A stretch of 64,000 nucleotides of DNA from Scleroderma bovista (taxonomy: Eukaryota > Basidiomycota > Agaricomycetes > Boletales > Sclerodermataceae). The position numbers and the translations under genes were made by a program. The notes under the pieces were generated by a model that did no database searches, was not told the origin of the DNA, and saw nothing but the letters and a program-made list of their open reading frames with translations. Every line of letters begins with the position of its first letter. Within the stretch, counting starts at the first letter, position 1. Shown in pieces: positions 11,259 through 22,751 of the stretch. The DNA is taken from NCBI GenBank assembly GCA_037178675.1, contig JAYMGJ010000177.1, positions 1 through 64,000 of the forward strand, given 5' to 3'.

Positions 11259-13094
11259 CATTGATCAGTAGCACTAGTAGTAGAAAGTTCATTGTAAAAA
11301 TACAAGTACAACAAAGTTAGTTGCACACAAAGACATGAACACAATGCGGATGACACAATTTGGGCACAGACATGACAAGGGGAGGTGACTGAAAGGAACA
11401 GATCAACGATATGAAAAGTAGGGAAACAATTAGACACACAGCACATCAAGCCCCCCCTGGCTTCCTTCTTCCATCGCATTTCCTCCAGTTGAATCTCCAA
11501 CTGCAACAGCTGCACCCATCGAGCAATCAAATTTTCTTCGGCCTGCTTCAACTCAATGTCCAGCTGCATCCGATCAACATCACACCTGAAGCTGAGGTCA
11601 GCATTTGCACGCTCAGACAGCATTTGTTCATGTTGCATCTCAAGTTCCTTGTCCCTAACAGCATAATTCAATTGTGCAACATAGCGGCGAGTGCGGTGGT
11701 TGTCCACCTCCTCCATGTGACTCTCGGTCTCCTTTGTGAAGTCGCTGAGCTTGTCAAACAATTCATTTTTGATGCGCGCTGAAGTAGAGCTTCCCTTTTT
11801 TGTACCAGATGCACTTGGCACAAGAGAGGAGGTCGAGGGGAGACTTTTAGATGATTGGGAGGAGGGTGGGGGGCGTACATATGGTGTCTGCTGACGAAAA
11901 GCAGAGTGACTGTCCAAAGAGGATGCTTTTGCCTTGCCCGTGGCTTTGGATGAACCCTTTGAGGGTGCAGCGACTGGACCAGTGTGGGGAGTGATGGTGC
12001 TAGCACAAGGCGATGTAGCACTTGCCTGCATTTGTTAAACTTGATCAATACTGCAGCGTTATCCCATAGATTTGACTTACTTCATTGGGCTGGAGAGTCA
12101 TCGTTGAGAATGGCAGGGAAACCATCTGTATATCCTCATCAGGATCTTCGTCACCTCCATCTACAGGCATATTGAAGTTCTCCCGGAAAGTCTCCTCATT
12201 GAACCCACCAATGTTGTCCTCCCCGGTGTCGTTGTCGCCAGAAATATGTTCTTCCTCTCTGAGTCCTTCTGGTTGTGGATTGTTGACATCAGTCACTTCT
12301 AGCTCCTCTTGAGCATCTGCCTGCTTTTCTGAATTGTTCTGCACAAGCGATAACAGGTTTTGGGAGTGATTGACGTTTGGTTGAGACGAAATAAGTTCAC
12401 TGTCAAATCCTGGAATTCCCTGCCAGATCTGATCAAGTTCATCATAGTGAGGAAAATCGGAATGAAGTTGACCTATCAATAAAGTTACACTGTGATGTAG
12501 GGGGCACGGGCACAATTAAAAAGACAAAACGCACTGAGGAGGTTGGGGTTTGTCGGATCGCCTGGCTCAACACCAGCTCCTGTTTGTTTAAGACGGCCAT
12601 GCCACTTCCAATAGTCACGCTTCATGCTAGGAGCGATGATCAGCCAAGATCAAGTGTTTAGAGTTCAAATAAACCTACGCTGTCAAGCGATTGCTCACAG
12701 ATGTTGCAAACCTATCAGGGTCACTTGAGTAATCAGATTCTTTGCCCTCGAAGATATGCCTGGCAATGGCTGCATGGACACCCTTCTTCTGTTTCCCAGA
12801 TGGCCTCTCACTTGGAGGAGGGAGGGTAGAGCTCCGATCGTGATATAGTACATGCCTATCAGCAGGCCGAGTTACAAGCCAAGTGACCAATTCTTGAACA
12901 TGGACTTCGTCCCAGACGATATTTGGAGGCCTTGCACTTGCAGCTTTGGGAGGTGCTTTCGACACACCTGATACCTCTGGTGCTTTGCCTTTACCTCTGG
13001 CTCTGCCAGTGGCCCTCCCAACCAAAGTAGTTGCTTGATTATTGGCTGATGGTGCCTTCTTCACTCCCAGGGAATTTTGGCTAATACTAGCCAT
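11081..13094 (-). CDS. Myb/SANT-like protein of the Harbinger element
   Basis: This is the likely DNA-binding partner that brings the DDE transposase to the element ends. It starts MASISQNSLG at 13094. A basic linker is followed by a SANT-like block with WDEVHVQELVTWLVTRPADR and HAAIARHIFE, then, across an intron, AMKRDYWKWHGRLKQTGAGV. The middle is acidic (GDNDTGEDNIGG). The end is a Ser/Pro stretch and a coiled coil (RDKELEMQHEQMLSERANADL, QLEIQLEEMRWKKEA). Introns near 12668-12618, 12523-12468 and 12081-12030 have consensus ends. The frame stays open to 11081, overlapping the 3' end of the DDE gene antisense; the true stop may lie nearer 11430 after an unseen intron. Confidence 0.65.
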
Positions 13095-13253
13095 CACAGA
13101 CAGTCACTGGTGAAGGGCGTGTAGGTGTGTGGAGCGATGAGGGGGTCTACAGGCAGGCATGGCTTTCAAACTCCAAATTGGTCATCAGCCACATTTCAGA
13201 ACCAAAACAAAGTCCAATCAGAGCCATACAGAAGCGCCCTGAACACCACTATT

Positions 13254-13906
13254 GTTCTGTTCTCACCACACTGAATTGGAGTCCATGATATTCTGCTCAT
13301 CCGTGCAGGAATTCCAGGGTAAGGTAACCATTCCAATCAATTGAATTTCCCTCCATCGGCTTTTTGGTTCATAATCTGTTGTTTTGGGCATTCACCCAGA
13401 ATGCAATCCCCTCGGACTCTTGTCCTTGATGCCTCCCTGCTGCCTTCAATGCCCTCCCTGCCCCCATCTAGCTCTCCAGCTTCAGCTGGCGACCCAAGAG
13501 GGCATCAATTCCATCTTATCTCAACCTTGAATCTCCCATCACGGAGCAGTTGTCTTGCATTTCTGCACGTTCCGCTCCTCGGACATTCTGCCTCATGCAC
13601 ACATAGAACTTATTGTTGTCTGTAAATTCAGTAATTTCTAACCCTGAAGCAGCCTTCCCTCGGACTCCTCAGTGCTTTTAGTGTCTTTCTGGATGCCAAG
13701 CTTTAACCTGACATCCCACGAAGACACTCACTGATCTCATTCTTATCTCAACGCAATCTCAGTTCCCTTGGATTTTATGGGTTAGCCATTCCCTCAATAT
13801 CTGGCCTCATGTCTCATGTCTGTTGTTCGTGTAGATGGCAGCACCTGCCCAGGCCACATATTTAGTGCCATCGTGAGCTCTCAGTAGATCACACCCCACC
13901 CCTGTG
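13254..13906. promoter_or_regulatory. 5' region of the alpha-kinase gene
   Basis: CT-rich sequence lies between the Harbinger element and the alpha-kinase start. Once the Harbinger DNA is removed it joins 9203-9442 to form a shared 5' region between the minus-strand integrase and the plus-strand kinase. No TATA box or other defined motif can be supported. A 94-codon open frame at 13341-13625 has no recognisable features. Confidence 0.3.
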
Positions 13907-16890
13907 ATGTTGATGTCAAGGTCTAACAAACTTGAGATCGTGTCTCAATTCACCGAAGATGCCATTGCCGACAGTGACATGCACTGCCAGCGACCATCAT
14001 GTGGAATTTTGATCCCCAAGGGTGCACCCTGCTTTTATATAGCCACAATTAATCCAGCCAAGCCAGGGCAGCACGTATGTCAGTCCTGCCTTGCTTGGTA
14101 CACTCAGAAGCCAGCGACAACTGTACGGACCCAAGGTGCATTTAAGTGTATCTTGTCATTTATGTCCTAACTCTTTAAGAATTCCAGTGGTGCCGGCATC
14201 CAGGTCAGGTTCTGGCCCAGTGGCTCCCACCTGTAGGGTTGTGCTGCCAGCCCTGAGTATTGCTGGCAGTTGTATCACATCCAACCCTGTCGCAGCGGGG
14301 CAGCCAGTTCCCTGCCCTGTTCATCAACTTCCACCTGATCCACAAGGTATATGGCAGTCTGTGAATGCTGCGCAAAGTGGTGGTAAGCACCAACCCCCAT
14401 TAAGGATAACGTGTTGATGATATTGCAATAGCTGCTGCTAGTCCGCCTCAAGTGCTTGCTCTGCCTCGGCCACAAGGTGGACCCACGTCTTTGGAATCTA
14501 TGGTCCAGTCTGCCATTCAATGACATGGTGAAGCCTGCTCCCAGAAATGGACAGGTCCTGATGTATATGTCCCTTCTGCAAGGCAGAATCCTACGAACTT
14601 GTCACTTCAGTCGCGTGCTCTCTCAGGACCATCTGGATATACACTGCAGCATGCCCTGCATGCTTTGGAGCGTGAGCGATGGTCACGTTTATCATACTTT
14701 TCACCTCCTGCAGAGACAATCACACTGGATATCTCAGCATTATACGAGGGAGGGCCCGTGAGGAAGGGTCGCCTTTATGGTACCCCTTTTGGTGTGCGTA
14801 CCTTCCATTCACTTGTATGCAACATACTTATTTTCAGCAGAACATCTGTGAGGGAAAGAAGGACATTGATGCTCGTATCACAGCATCTGAACTCGGGGTC
14901 CTTGCACTTACCACCATTGTTCCCAAAATTATTGTTTTCTCTCCAGACTTTCCTTGGAGATATCAGGACTTTGTTGTCCATGATGCGTCATGGGTGGACC
15001 TCTCAGGTCATCCTGAACCCCATTGTCCCTATTTCTACTCCAAATGTCTTCAACCAAGCCGGAAGAACACGAAGACACCTGTCTTTAAGACCAAACAATT
15101 CTCACTTTATGTGGTTGTCCCTGCGTTGCAGTGGAAAGAGTATGAAGACCATGCTGAGAAACTTGAAGAAGCCGTTGGCATCTCCAACAAACCTACAGTG
15201 GACACAGTGTCGACTCAAGCCCTGAGCCAAGGTGCTTTCACAAGTAGAGTGGTACCACATAAACTACCAGCGCTGACATCTACAAGCCCAGAGCAAAGAT
15301 TCATTCACAAGCAGTGTTGCAGAGCGACCTCTCTCCCATGACGTCATTGCTAGGTCAACGGTTAGTCTTCCTTCTCCGATGCCACTGTGAATTCTAACAG
15401 TAGTCTTTATAGGCCACGGGCAGAGAGCCCTTGTTCATCAAGATGGTTGGACTCCGAAAGGTAAACATGCTATTGGTTATCAAAGACTTCAACTTAATTA
15501 TATGATGGTTATTAGTTGTCTCCAGGACCTGACACAGCTGCCAGTGTGCCCACACAGAGCAAGCAGGCTCATCAGCATTCAAACAGTATATCAACATCTC
15601 CAATGTCGCCACCTTGAAAGAGACCTCTATTTATACCCCAGTCTCCTGATCACGATCAAGTGATAGATATAACGTCTCTGATGTCTCCACCTAGGAAGGA
15701 ACTGCTGCCTGCACCTCAGTCTCCTGATCGCAATCAAGTAATAGAAGCACTCTTTTTAGGTGGTTCAGCCAATGTGGACGTCAAGAAAGGTGCGTGTATA
15801 GTACTAGTACCATCTCCCAATTAACAATTGGAGTGTGTCTACACTCTTGAAAATGAAACTCGAGTCCATCATGTTCTACCCTATCCCCATGCGCCTTTTT
15901 CTAGAAATCCTAGAGAACCCTGGCAAACGTTCATTCCAAGTTGATCCACAGGTGTCATACCCAGGACAGCTGTTCTTTGATACTTCCATTGGTTCTCTTG
16001 TAGGTGCAGGAGGGTTCAAGACTGCTCATTCTGCCCAGCTTGTGCTCACCCCTCCTGCACCATCGGGTCTTGTGTCACTACCACAACATGATGTCATCAT
16101 GAAACGGCCCTACGATAATTTGGGTAGCACTCCTCAGAGCAACAGTACTAATGGCACTGGGCGAAAGTTCAACCGCTATGCCTTCTGCAAGGAAGTTGAG
16201 AAACTCTTCAAAGAGGCTAACCTATTCTACTGGGCTAAGTCGCTGCTGCAGATGATGTATAATTTCATAGATCACACCATTGCATGATCCTCGACCCATC
16301 CACCCTTCAAAGTTCCTCGTCTGCGGTTTGTAGAGGCTGGCCTTGCACTTGCATACACCCAGGCTCCAGCAGAGAACACAGCTGTACGGTCATCAAGCTC
16401 GACTAGGATGACAGGCGCATATCTTCTTGAAGAGCAGATCGCCAATGATCGTGGTGAATTCACAAAATTCATTCATAACAATAGCTGTATCCCCCTCCTT
16501 CTTTCCAGAGAAGACAACTATGACATTGCTGAGTTTCTGGCCTTTACTCAGCATGTCCAATATGTGAAAACCAAGGGGCTCACTTATATAACTGACTATC
16601 AAGGTATGTGTCCATCTATTCCATTCTCAGTATTTTGTTTACTCCGGTACCAGGGAACAGATGCTTATTAACAGATCCCCAAATTGTAACTCATCCGTAA
16701 GTTTGATCCCCAATTGCAGACCTGTGGTCATATTAAATTCCTTGGCAGTTCCATTGGTAATGGTGTCAACGTTTTTGGTGACGGTAATATAGAGAGAGGA
16801 GTGGAGGATTTTGAAAAAGAACACGTGTGTAACTCATTCTGCAGGTGGTCTGGGTTTGGATTGAAGCCGTTCAAGAAGAGGTCTGAGTAA
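13907..16890 (+). pseudogene. Atypical alpha-kinase gene carried by the IS3EU-like element, decayed
   Basis: The reading gives a fungal alpha-type protein kinase. An N-terminal cysteine cluster (CQRPSCGILIPKGAPCFYIA..HVCQSCLAWY) is followed by a Pro/Ser-rich middle, a conserved block (NICEGKKDIDARITASELGVL, WVDLSGHPEPHCPYFYSKC) and two copies of an SPPRK-QSPDxxQVI repeat. The kinase core has the glycine loop SLVGAGGFKTAH, VIMKRPY (likely ATP-binding Lys), FCKEVEKLFKEANLFYWAK, GLTYITDYQG, CLLTDPQIVTHP and the zinc-binding end EHVCNSFCRWSGFG. Most introns have good ends. Three in-frame TGA codons (14521-14523, 15615-15617, 16285-16287) break otherwise continuous homology, so I call it a pseudogene; an unusual splice pattern avoiding all three is unlikely. 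Alpha-kinases are expanded in agaricomycetes, and capture by a transposon fits. Confidence 0.75.
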
Positions 16891-17088
16891 AAGTATTTCC
16901 CGATTTCCTTGGAGTGAACCATATATCTTGAATCCATGTGCCTTGTAACTGTACTATACTTTGGGACCCTTGAGATGCACTTTACTCTGAATGAATGACT
17001 CCTGGTGGATTGTCATTGGTGGTGAGAGCCTCACTGGCATGTATAGAACTTGGTGGGTCGCTGCAGCCTTGGTGTCTGCCATTGCTAA

Positions 17089-18246
17089 ATGCTAATGAAC
17101 AGCCCTTACATTCAATGTGGGCGAGCTTCACCACCACTACCCATTGCCATTCAATGTGTCTCTATGGACGAGGGTAGGCGTATTCAAAAGGTGTTCCATG
17201 GTGTGTTAGAAAAAATGCCAATGAATCCGAGCACCTCGAAACTACTCAAAGTGTTTGGAAACTCGCAAGCTGTCCAGAGTTTATTCATCGGTAATACATG
17301 TCAATTTTATCCCGTTGTGGTGGGCTTGCCACCTGGTATTCATCGCACAAGGTATGAGATTTGAATGTAATACCAAGTCTCACAGTCTCGCTGAGCCTGC
17401 CTCACAGAGATGGAGCAATCAACTCCGGGAATGGATTCACCCATGCTAAATGGAAAGAAACAAAGACATTTTGGGAAGCGCTGGCATATATGATTGTCAA
17501 AGGGATTAATGAACGGATGCCACCAATTGTGACAGTGAGTCCACTGGTCCATGAGTAGAGCCACTGAGTTGATCATTAGTCAATGAGACTACTACCCTTC
17601 CTGCAGGGAATCCGGTAACGGTGGACGAGTTGGGGGACGCTCTTGAACAGAGTCTCTGTATCCAGAGTAGTCCAAAGTGGACATGCACTACCAGTCAGGG
17701 ACCCAGCTCAGCATCCTTGCAGTTGTCAGTACCAGGTGAGTTGAATTTATCAGCAACGGGCCATCTTGTCCTGACTAGTAGTACCCCTTGTATTTCACAT
17801 ATATGCTGTTCAAAGTATGCGGTACCAGTCAGAGATCCACTTCAGTATCTCCGCAGTTGCCAGCACAGGGTGAGTTGAATTCATTAGTGATGCGGTTATC
17901 TTGTCCTGAAACCTTCAAAGTTCCCTTGCCGACCACACGTCAATCACAAGCAGGGGGCTCACGCTCCCCTATCATTTATTCTCACGTGCAGAACCTGCAT
18001 GGCATCATCAAGACCAGATATTATTACACTCCTCTTGGCGTACATGTGCATTCAGGTGGAGACTTGCTTGGTACCCATGCCACTCGGTATCTCTCTGCAC
18101 ACGGATATACAGGTTCGGCAATTCAAACTATCATTGAGGCCTGGAATGCGAGTACTTCGGAGCATAACTTCGCACTAAGACTCTCGGAGTATGGCTTGGC
18201 ATTAGCAGAGGGCCAGTACTTATGGCATTTGATTCAGCTGCAGTAA
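17089..18246 (+). CDS. Unrecognised element-borne gene with RNase H1 N-terminal-like segment
   Basis: A spliced plus-strand reading runs from about 17089 to the stop at 18246. One segment, FYPVVVGLPPGIHRTRDG, joins over an intron (about 17351-17408) to NGFTHAKWKETKTFWEALAY. It resembles the small RNase H1 N-terminal (viroplasmin-like) fold, which binds RNA:DNA hybrids: G-PPGI near the start and AKWK-T-EA later. The last exon encodes IIKTRYYYTPLGVHVHSGGD and ends WHLIQLQ. The middle (17600-17990) is repetitive, with two GTACCAGTCAGxGACCCAGC-like units. I do not recognise the whole protein. Start and middle exons are uncertain. Confidence 0.4.
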
Positions 18247-18324
18247 TCTGATAGTCATTTCACCCAAGTTGTTCCTTACATGTGTACTACGTTGACTTTA
18301 TCTTCATGCATTACAATGGGCTGG

Positions 18325-18579
18325 GATGTCCAGCATTTGTTCACTATCTGCCCAGCTACATTCGTTGTTTGTCCCAACTACACTCTATATTCGACTTCCG
18401 CCCAACTATATTCCCAGTTCGTCCTAACTATATTCACGGTTGGAGTGTCCAAGGTCCCCAGAAGCTGGTTGCCCACCGTAGTATGTCTGTCACCCAAAGC
18501 GGTATGCCGATCACCCGATGTGGTACGCCAGAAGCCGATATTCTTGTCCAAACCGAGCGTGACCATCCGGCTTTCCATA
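18325..18579 (-). repeat. Right terminal inverted repeat of the IS3EU-like element
   Basis: This is the reverse complement of 6999-7240 with scattered substitutions and one internal length difference near 18390-18430. It ends CCGGCTTTCCATA directly before the duplicated CTGAAG. Confidence 0.8.
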
Positions 18580-18585
18580 CTGAAG

Positions 18586-19830
18586 TGTCTGACTGGTCTG
18601 ACTGTCTGGGGGTTCTGATTAATCTGACTAGTCTAATATGTCTGGCAGGGTCTTAAATGTCTGACTAGGCTGATTTGTCTGACCACTCTGACTGGTCTGG
18701 AGCTGTCTGGACTGTCTGACTCACCTGACTGTCTGGTGGGTCTGATCACTCTGACCACTGACTGGTCTGGAGCAGTCTGAAGTGTCTGACTGGTCTGACT
18801 GCCTAGAATGTCTGACAACTCTAACCACTCTGACTAGTCTGGATTGGCCTGAAGTATCTGACTGGCCTGACTGTCTGGTGGGTCTGACCTCTCTGACCCC
18901 TCTGACTGGTCTGGAGCAGTCTGAAGTGTCTGACTGCTCTGACTATCTGAGGGGTCTGATGCTCTGATTGCTATGACTGGTTTGGAGTTGCCTGAAGTGT
19001 CTGACTGGCCTGACTGTCTGGTGTGTCTGGCCACTTCTGACTGGTCTGACTGTCTGGTGGGTCTGATCAGTCTGACTGGTCTAACTGGTCTGGCAGGTCT
19101 TAAATGTCTGACTGCCTTACTGTCTGGAGGGTCTGACTGATCTGACTGATCTGGAGTTGTCTTAGTTGTCTGACTGAATTACTGTCTAGAACTCTAGGCA
19201 GTCTGGGTGGTCTGGGTGGTCTTAAGTGTCTGACTAACTTATTGTCTGAAGGGTCTGGATGGTCTGGGTGGTCTGACTGACTTACTGCCTGAGGGGTCTA
19301 ACTGCTCTGGGTGGTCTGGGTGGTCTTAAGTGTCTGACTAACTTACTGTCTGGGGGTCTGGGTGGTCTGGGTGGTCTGGGTGGTCTTAAGTGTCCGACTA
19401 ACTTACTGTTTGAGGGGTCTGGGTGGTCTGGGTAGTCTTAAGTGTCTGATGAACTTACTGTCTGAGGGGTCTGGGTGGTCTGGGTGGTCTAGGTGGTCTT
19501 AAGTGTCTGGCTGACTTACTGTCTGGGGGGTCTGACTGGTCTGACTGGTCTGTACTGGTCTTAAATGTCTGACTGACTTACTGTCTGATTGGTCTGATTG
19601 GTCTGATTGGTCTGAAGTGGTCTTAAATGTCTGACTGACTTATGGTCTGGGGGGTCTGACTGGTCTGGGTGGTCTTAAGTGTCTGACTGACTTACTGTCT
19701 GGGGGTCTGACTTCTCTGACTGCTCTGGAGTGGTCTTAAATGTCTGATTCCAGAACTCCCAGTCTGATCCCAGATGCTCTCAGACTGTTAAGTCATGTCA
19801 GACCATTTCAGACTGTTAAGACACCTAAGT
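18586..19830 (-). repeat. GTCTG-word array, right arm of the outer element
   Basis: About 1.2 kb is made of GTCTGACTGGTCTGACTGTCTGG words with a higher-order unit of about 75-90 bases: GGTCTTAAGTGTCTGACTGACTTACTGTCTGGGGG, repeated at least ten times from about 19185. It continues the array at 6625-6992 and is inverted relative to 3656-4350. It ends next to the right terminal repeat at 19842. Confidence 0.8.
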
Positions 19831-19860
19831 GCTGTCAGAGAAATTGTCACCTTGCTGATG

Positions 19861-21370
19861 CAGAGTCCACGTTGACTGCAAATGAGGAACCCAACCGTAT
19901 TGCAAGGGTTTGCGTGGTCTATAGAGCTTGAGGTAGGTCTGGATCAGCTTGTATTCAAAAATGCTTACCAACGTGGTAATGAGCGCCCGACATACCTTGA
20001 TTTCTTTGCATCCTGGCCAGCTAACCGAAGGAGGTTATGTATATGATGCGGTATCTCCGGAACAAGGAAATCGGGAACTCGACGGTCCGTGACAGTGTCC
20101 AGATTGGAACTGTGGTACCAACGTGCCCCATTGGGTGTACCTTCTATCGAATAAAAGTGAGCCATTGTGGAAGTGTCCACAGTAGTAGTTCTAAGCTCTC
20201 ACCACGACATCCTTTGTTATTTCTACTCCCCTCCACACACAACCAGCCGAATGAGTGTCACTTGTGACGACGATAAACAGCAGCGCCTGGGGTGCAGCCA
20301 CAGGCGGCCAAGGCCGCTGACATGTACTACAAGTTCGGTTGCAACAGCCACAAACACCCTATCCACCTTCACCTTTGTTTGTTGTCCCTCAAAAGTCCTG
20401 TGAGCTGAGCTTCTTTAGTGTCATAGTCGGTCGTATTATAATTCATCATTAGGACCTCCTCCGCAAACCGGCCCGACATGGATAGCATTTGACCGACTGA
20501 ACTTCTTCACCATCTTTGGCATCGTAGGAACATTATCATCGAGCATTCGGCACCGACTCTCTACCGAGAACTTGTGGACGAAAGCTCTATTCCTTCTATC
20601 AATTTACCCCAGATGATTCACCAATGATCGCTGCCAGTACGTACAGCTTACTTTTGGCCATGTCAGCCCAAAGATTGCAATCACACAGCTGCAAGACATT
20701 TACATCCTTTACGCCCCTCCAAGTGAAGCGTGATGCCACCCATGTAACCGCTTGGTCATGGAAAAGATGTAGAGGATCCATGGAGGGCACAGGCGAGATC
20801 GACAACAGACAAGCACTTGGGACAAGTATTTGATAGATCCGGGACCCGTGTATGAAGGAACAATCGAGAAGATGGCCGTTTGAAGAGCAGCGATCCCTGA
20901 CAGGGATAATATGGATAGTTCCAGGGCTTTAGGCTACGGCAGTGAGCATATACACCATCGCCTTAACTCCGTTCAATTAGTCACCTACGATGACCCTCAC
21001 AAATCCCTACTTCTCTACGAATGAACGTGAACCTCGGGGATAGACGCTGGTTGGCAGATAAGAACGGGTAATGTGGACATGACCAAATGACTGTCGTATG
21101 AACGACTTTCCCGTTGCAAAACACTTCCCTATTGTGGCGGGCTCCGTTAGATTGCCAATACGAGGGCAAACCTGGACAAGACACGCAGTGAGGTTGTGTA
21201 ATTGGAGGGATGTAAAGTCCACCCATAAGTCCGAAAGATGTGAACACACAGAGAACAAATAAAACAGTGATTAATACCGAAAAGGAACGAAAGCGTGCGG
21301 GAAAAGAATGTAAGGAGTGTAAGGAAACTTTGGGTCTATGCGGGAAGGAAGTCGCAAATGCAAACGCTGT
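19861..21370. other. Stretch between the outer transposon and the first host gene, no gene recognised
   Basis: Short open frames occur (minus 19965-20180, minus 20599-20805, minus 20981-21258). A plus-strand run PPQTGPTWIAFDRLNFFTIF at about 20458-20517 has no family I recognise and is followed by a stop. It could be decayed coding DNA. No supported gene, RNA or repeat was found. Confidence 0.3.
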
Positions 21371-22751
21371 CTAAGCGCTGTTCATAGACAGTTGGAACGG
21401 ACAGGCAGCATTCGCCACTTGCGTGGAAGCAGAGTGCGTCGAAGGTAAGCCAGCAATGTCCATCTTGAGAAGAAGCTCAAAGTTGACACCTAGGGATGCC
21501 GTTATGAGCCACCAGTAAGACAACGGAGCAGTTTCACACACCTGGCCGAATACCATTTGGATACAAGCCGCTATTTTTGCAGGCATCATACCACGCAACC
21601 CAGGTTGGATCAGTCTGGTTAGTGGCTATGTATGTAAAATTAAGAGGTATCTGAATAACAGGAAACGATTTGGCAGGGAGTGTTTTCTTTCCAAAATATC
21701 CGGTTCCAATCTGCATGTTCGAGCTGGGGTACCACACTTGCGCGCTGATTGAGTTGAAAGTGATTGGGATGATGTTACTGGTGGTATCCACCTGAATCTC
21801 GGCGATGGCAGGGAATGTAAAGTTCGCAGGGGAACGTGAGAATTGAATGGGTATGGATGCGTTGAAGGACCCAGTTGCAGCGGTGAGCGGGTTTGATCCA
21901 TAGAAAGAGAGGCCCGGTACACGAGGGATTGTGATCGCAAGGGCGATAGCGATTCTGTCGGGGAATATTTCTCTCGATAATGAACCAAAATGTGAGACAT
22001 ACAATTTCCTTACATGATGCATATTCCAAATACGAGGAAGACAAGGAACTTCTTTGTGAACCACTTTGTGCCAAAGAGGCCAATATCGCCACGATTCCAT
22101 GCTTTCCACATCGCCAGCCTTTCTTCGTGCTTGAGTGCTCGCTTCCCGGACTTGGACATGCCTTTCAGCTCTGCTCGTTGCCACTCGGCTCCTAGGGCTG
22201 GAACGGTAACGAGTTCTACTGGGGAGAGTGCACTTTCTGTATCAGCCTCTGATTTTGGTGCACCTTTAGTTGGCGGTGGAATTTGTTGGTAACTTCATGT
22301 GCGGTGTGAATCGTCAACAATAGGTTCAAAAGAAGAGTACATACCCAGCTTCCTGTTGTCGTTGTCCGATACCAAATGCTGTGCTATACCGTGGACCCGA
22401 GTTATTGAAATCGGCGTAGATATCCCATGGCTGATTCTGCGGTGCTTCCTCCTCCTCTTGCTCGTCGGCACCGCCCTTGAGCGGTTCTTGGCGACCAGCA
22501 TCAAAAAAAGAGGAGGCGTTGTATCCTGCAGACTGGCCAGGATTAAGCATGTTGTGGGACCTGCGAGACTGACGATCTGCATAGTAGGACGATGCTGAGT
22601 CGACGCGAGTGCGATTTGTGCGTGGGGCGTATTGGCTGGCGTGACCGACATTGCTTGCGAGCGGTGCTGTTGTCTGGTTGTCGTTGAGGGGATCTGTGGA
22701 CCTTCTAGCACCATAGAAGGACGATACGGCTGATTTTCTGTCGTACTCCAT
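21371..22751 (-). CDS. Membrane-anchored LEA-2-like fungal protein
   Basis: This is a conserved fungal protein of unknown role. The cytoplasmic N-terminus (MEYDRKSAVSSFYGARR, then a low-complexity part with an EEEEAPQNQ run) is followed by WNRGDIGLFGTKWFTKK, a single transmembrane segment (FLVFLVFGICI joining IAIALAITIPRVP) and an extracytoplasmic beta-rich domain (FSRSPANFTFPAIAEIQVDT, NPLTAATGSFNASIPIQF). It ends FQLSMNSA at 21371. Introns near 22352-22290, 22017-21959 and 21550-21501 have consensus ends and keep the frame. The sheet domain resembles LEA-14/NDR1-type folds. I chose MEYDRK at 22751 over the in-frame upstream ATG at 22796 because the family starts this way as I recall. It is divergent from the thioredoxin reductase gene. 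Confidence 0.65.

Larger units (their letters stand above)
9443..13250. mobile_element. PIF/Harbinger-type DNA transposon nested in the IS3EU-like element
   Basis: The ends AGTGGTGTTCA (9443-9453) and TGAACACCACT (13240-13250) are inverted repeats, flanked by ATT at 9440-9442 and 13251-13253, a 3 bp duplication as usual for Harbinger. It encodes the two proteins expected of the superfamily: a DDE transposase (plus) and a Myb/SANT-like DNA-binding protein (minus), arranged tail to tail. The 3.8 kb length is normal. Confidence 0.8.
6999..18579. mobile_element. IS3EU-like DNA transposon, 11.6 kb, with 6 bp target duplication
   Basis: Both ends start TATGGAAAGCCGGA and match as inverted repeats for about 240 bases (6999-7240 against about 18325-18579). 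The flanks CTGAAG at 6993-6998 and 18580-18585 are identical, a 6 bp duplication as expected for IS3EU elements. Inside are an rve-type integrase gene on the minus strand, a decayed alpha-kinase gene and one unrecognised gene on the plus strand. A Harbinger-type element at 9443-13250 is a later insertion. Class assignment rests on the integrase motifs plus the duplication length. Confidence 0.8.
3581..19860. mobile_element. Outer non-autonomous DNA transposon, interrupted by an IS3EU-like element
   Basis: CATCAGCAAGGTGACAATT at 3581-3599 is exactly repeated in inverted orientation at 19842-19860. Each end is followed inward by a long array of CAGAC-type words: CAGACC orientation on the left, GTCTGG on the right. 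Subtracting the 11.6 kb insertion at 6999-18579 leaves about 4.7 kb with no transposase, only arrays and a foldback region. I infer a non-autonomous element mobilised in trans. No clean target duplication flanks the 19 bp ends, so the superfamily is open. Confidence 0.55.

Noticed and set aside
3581..19860. Giant 16 kb single transposon carrying integrase, Harbinger and kinase genes as cargo
   Set aside because: Two internal pairs of terminal repeats with their own target duplications show that the genes belong to later nested insertions.
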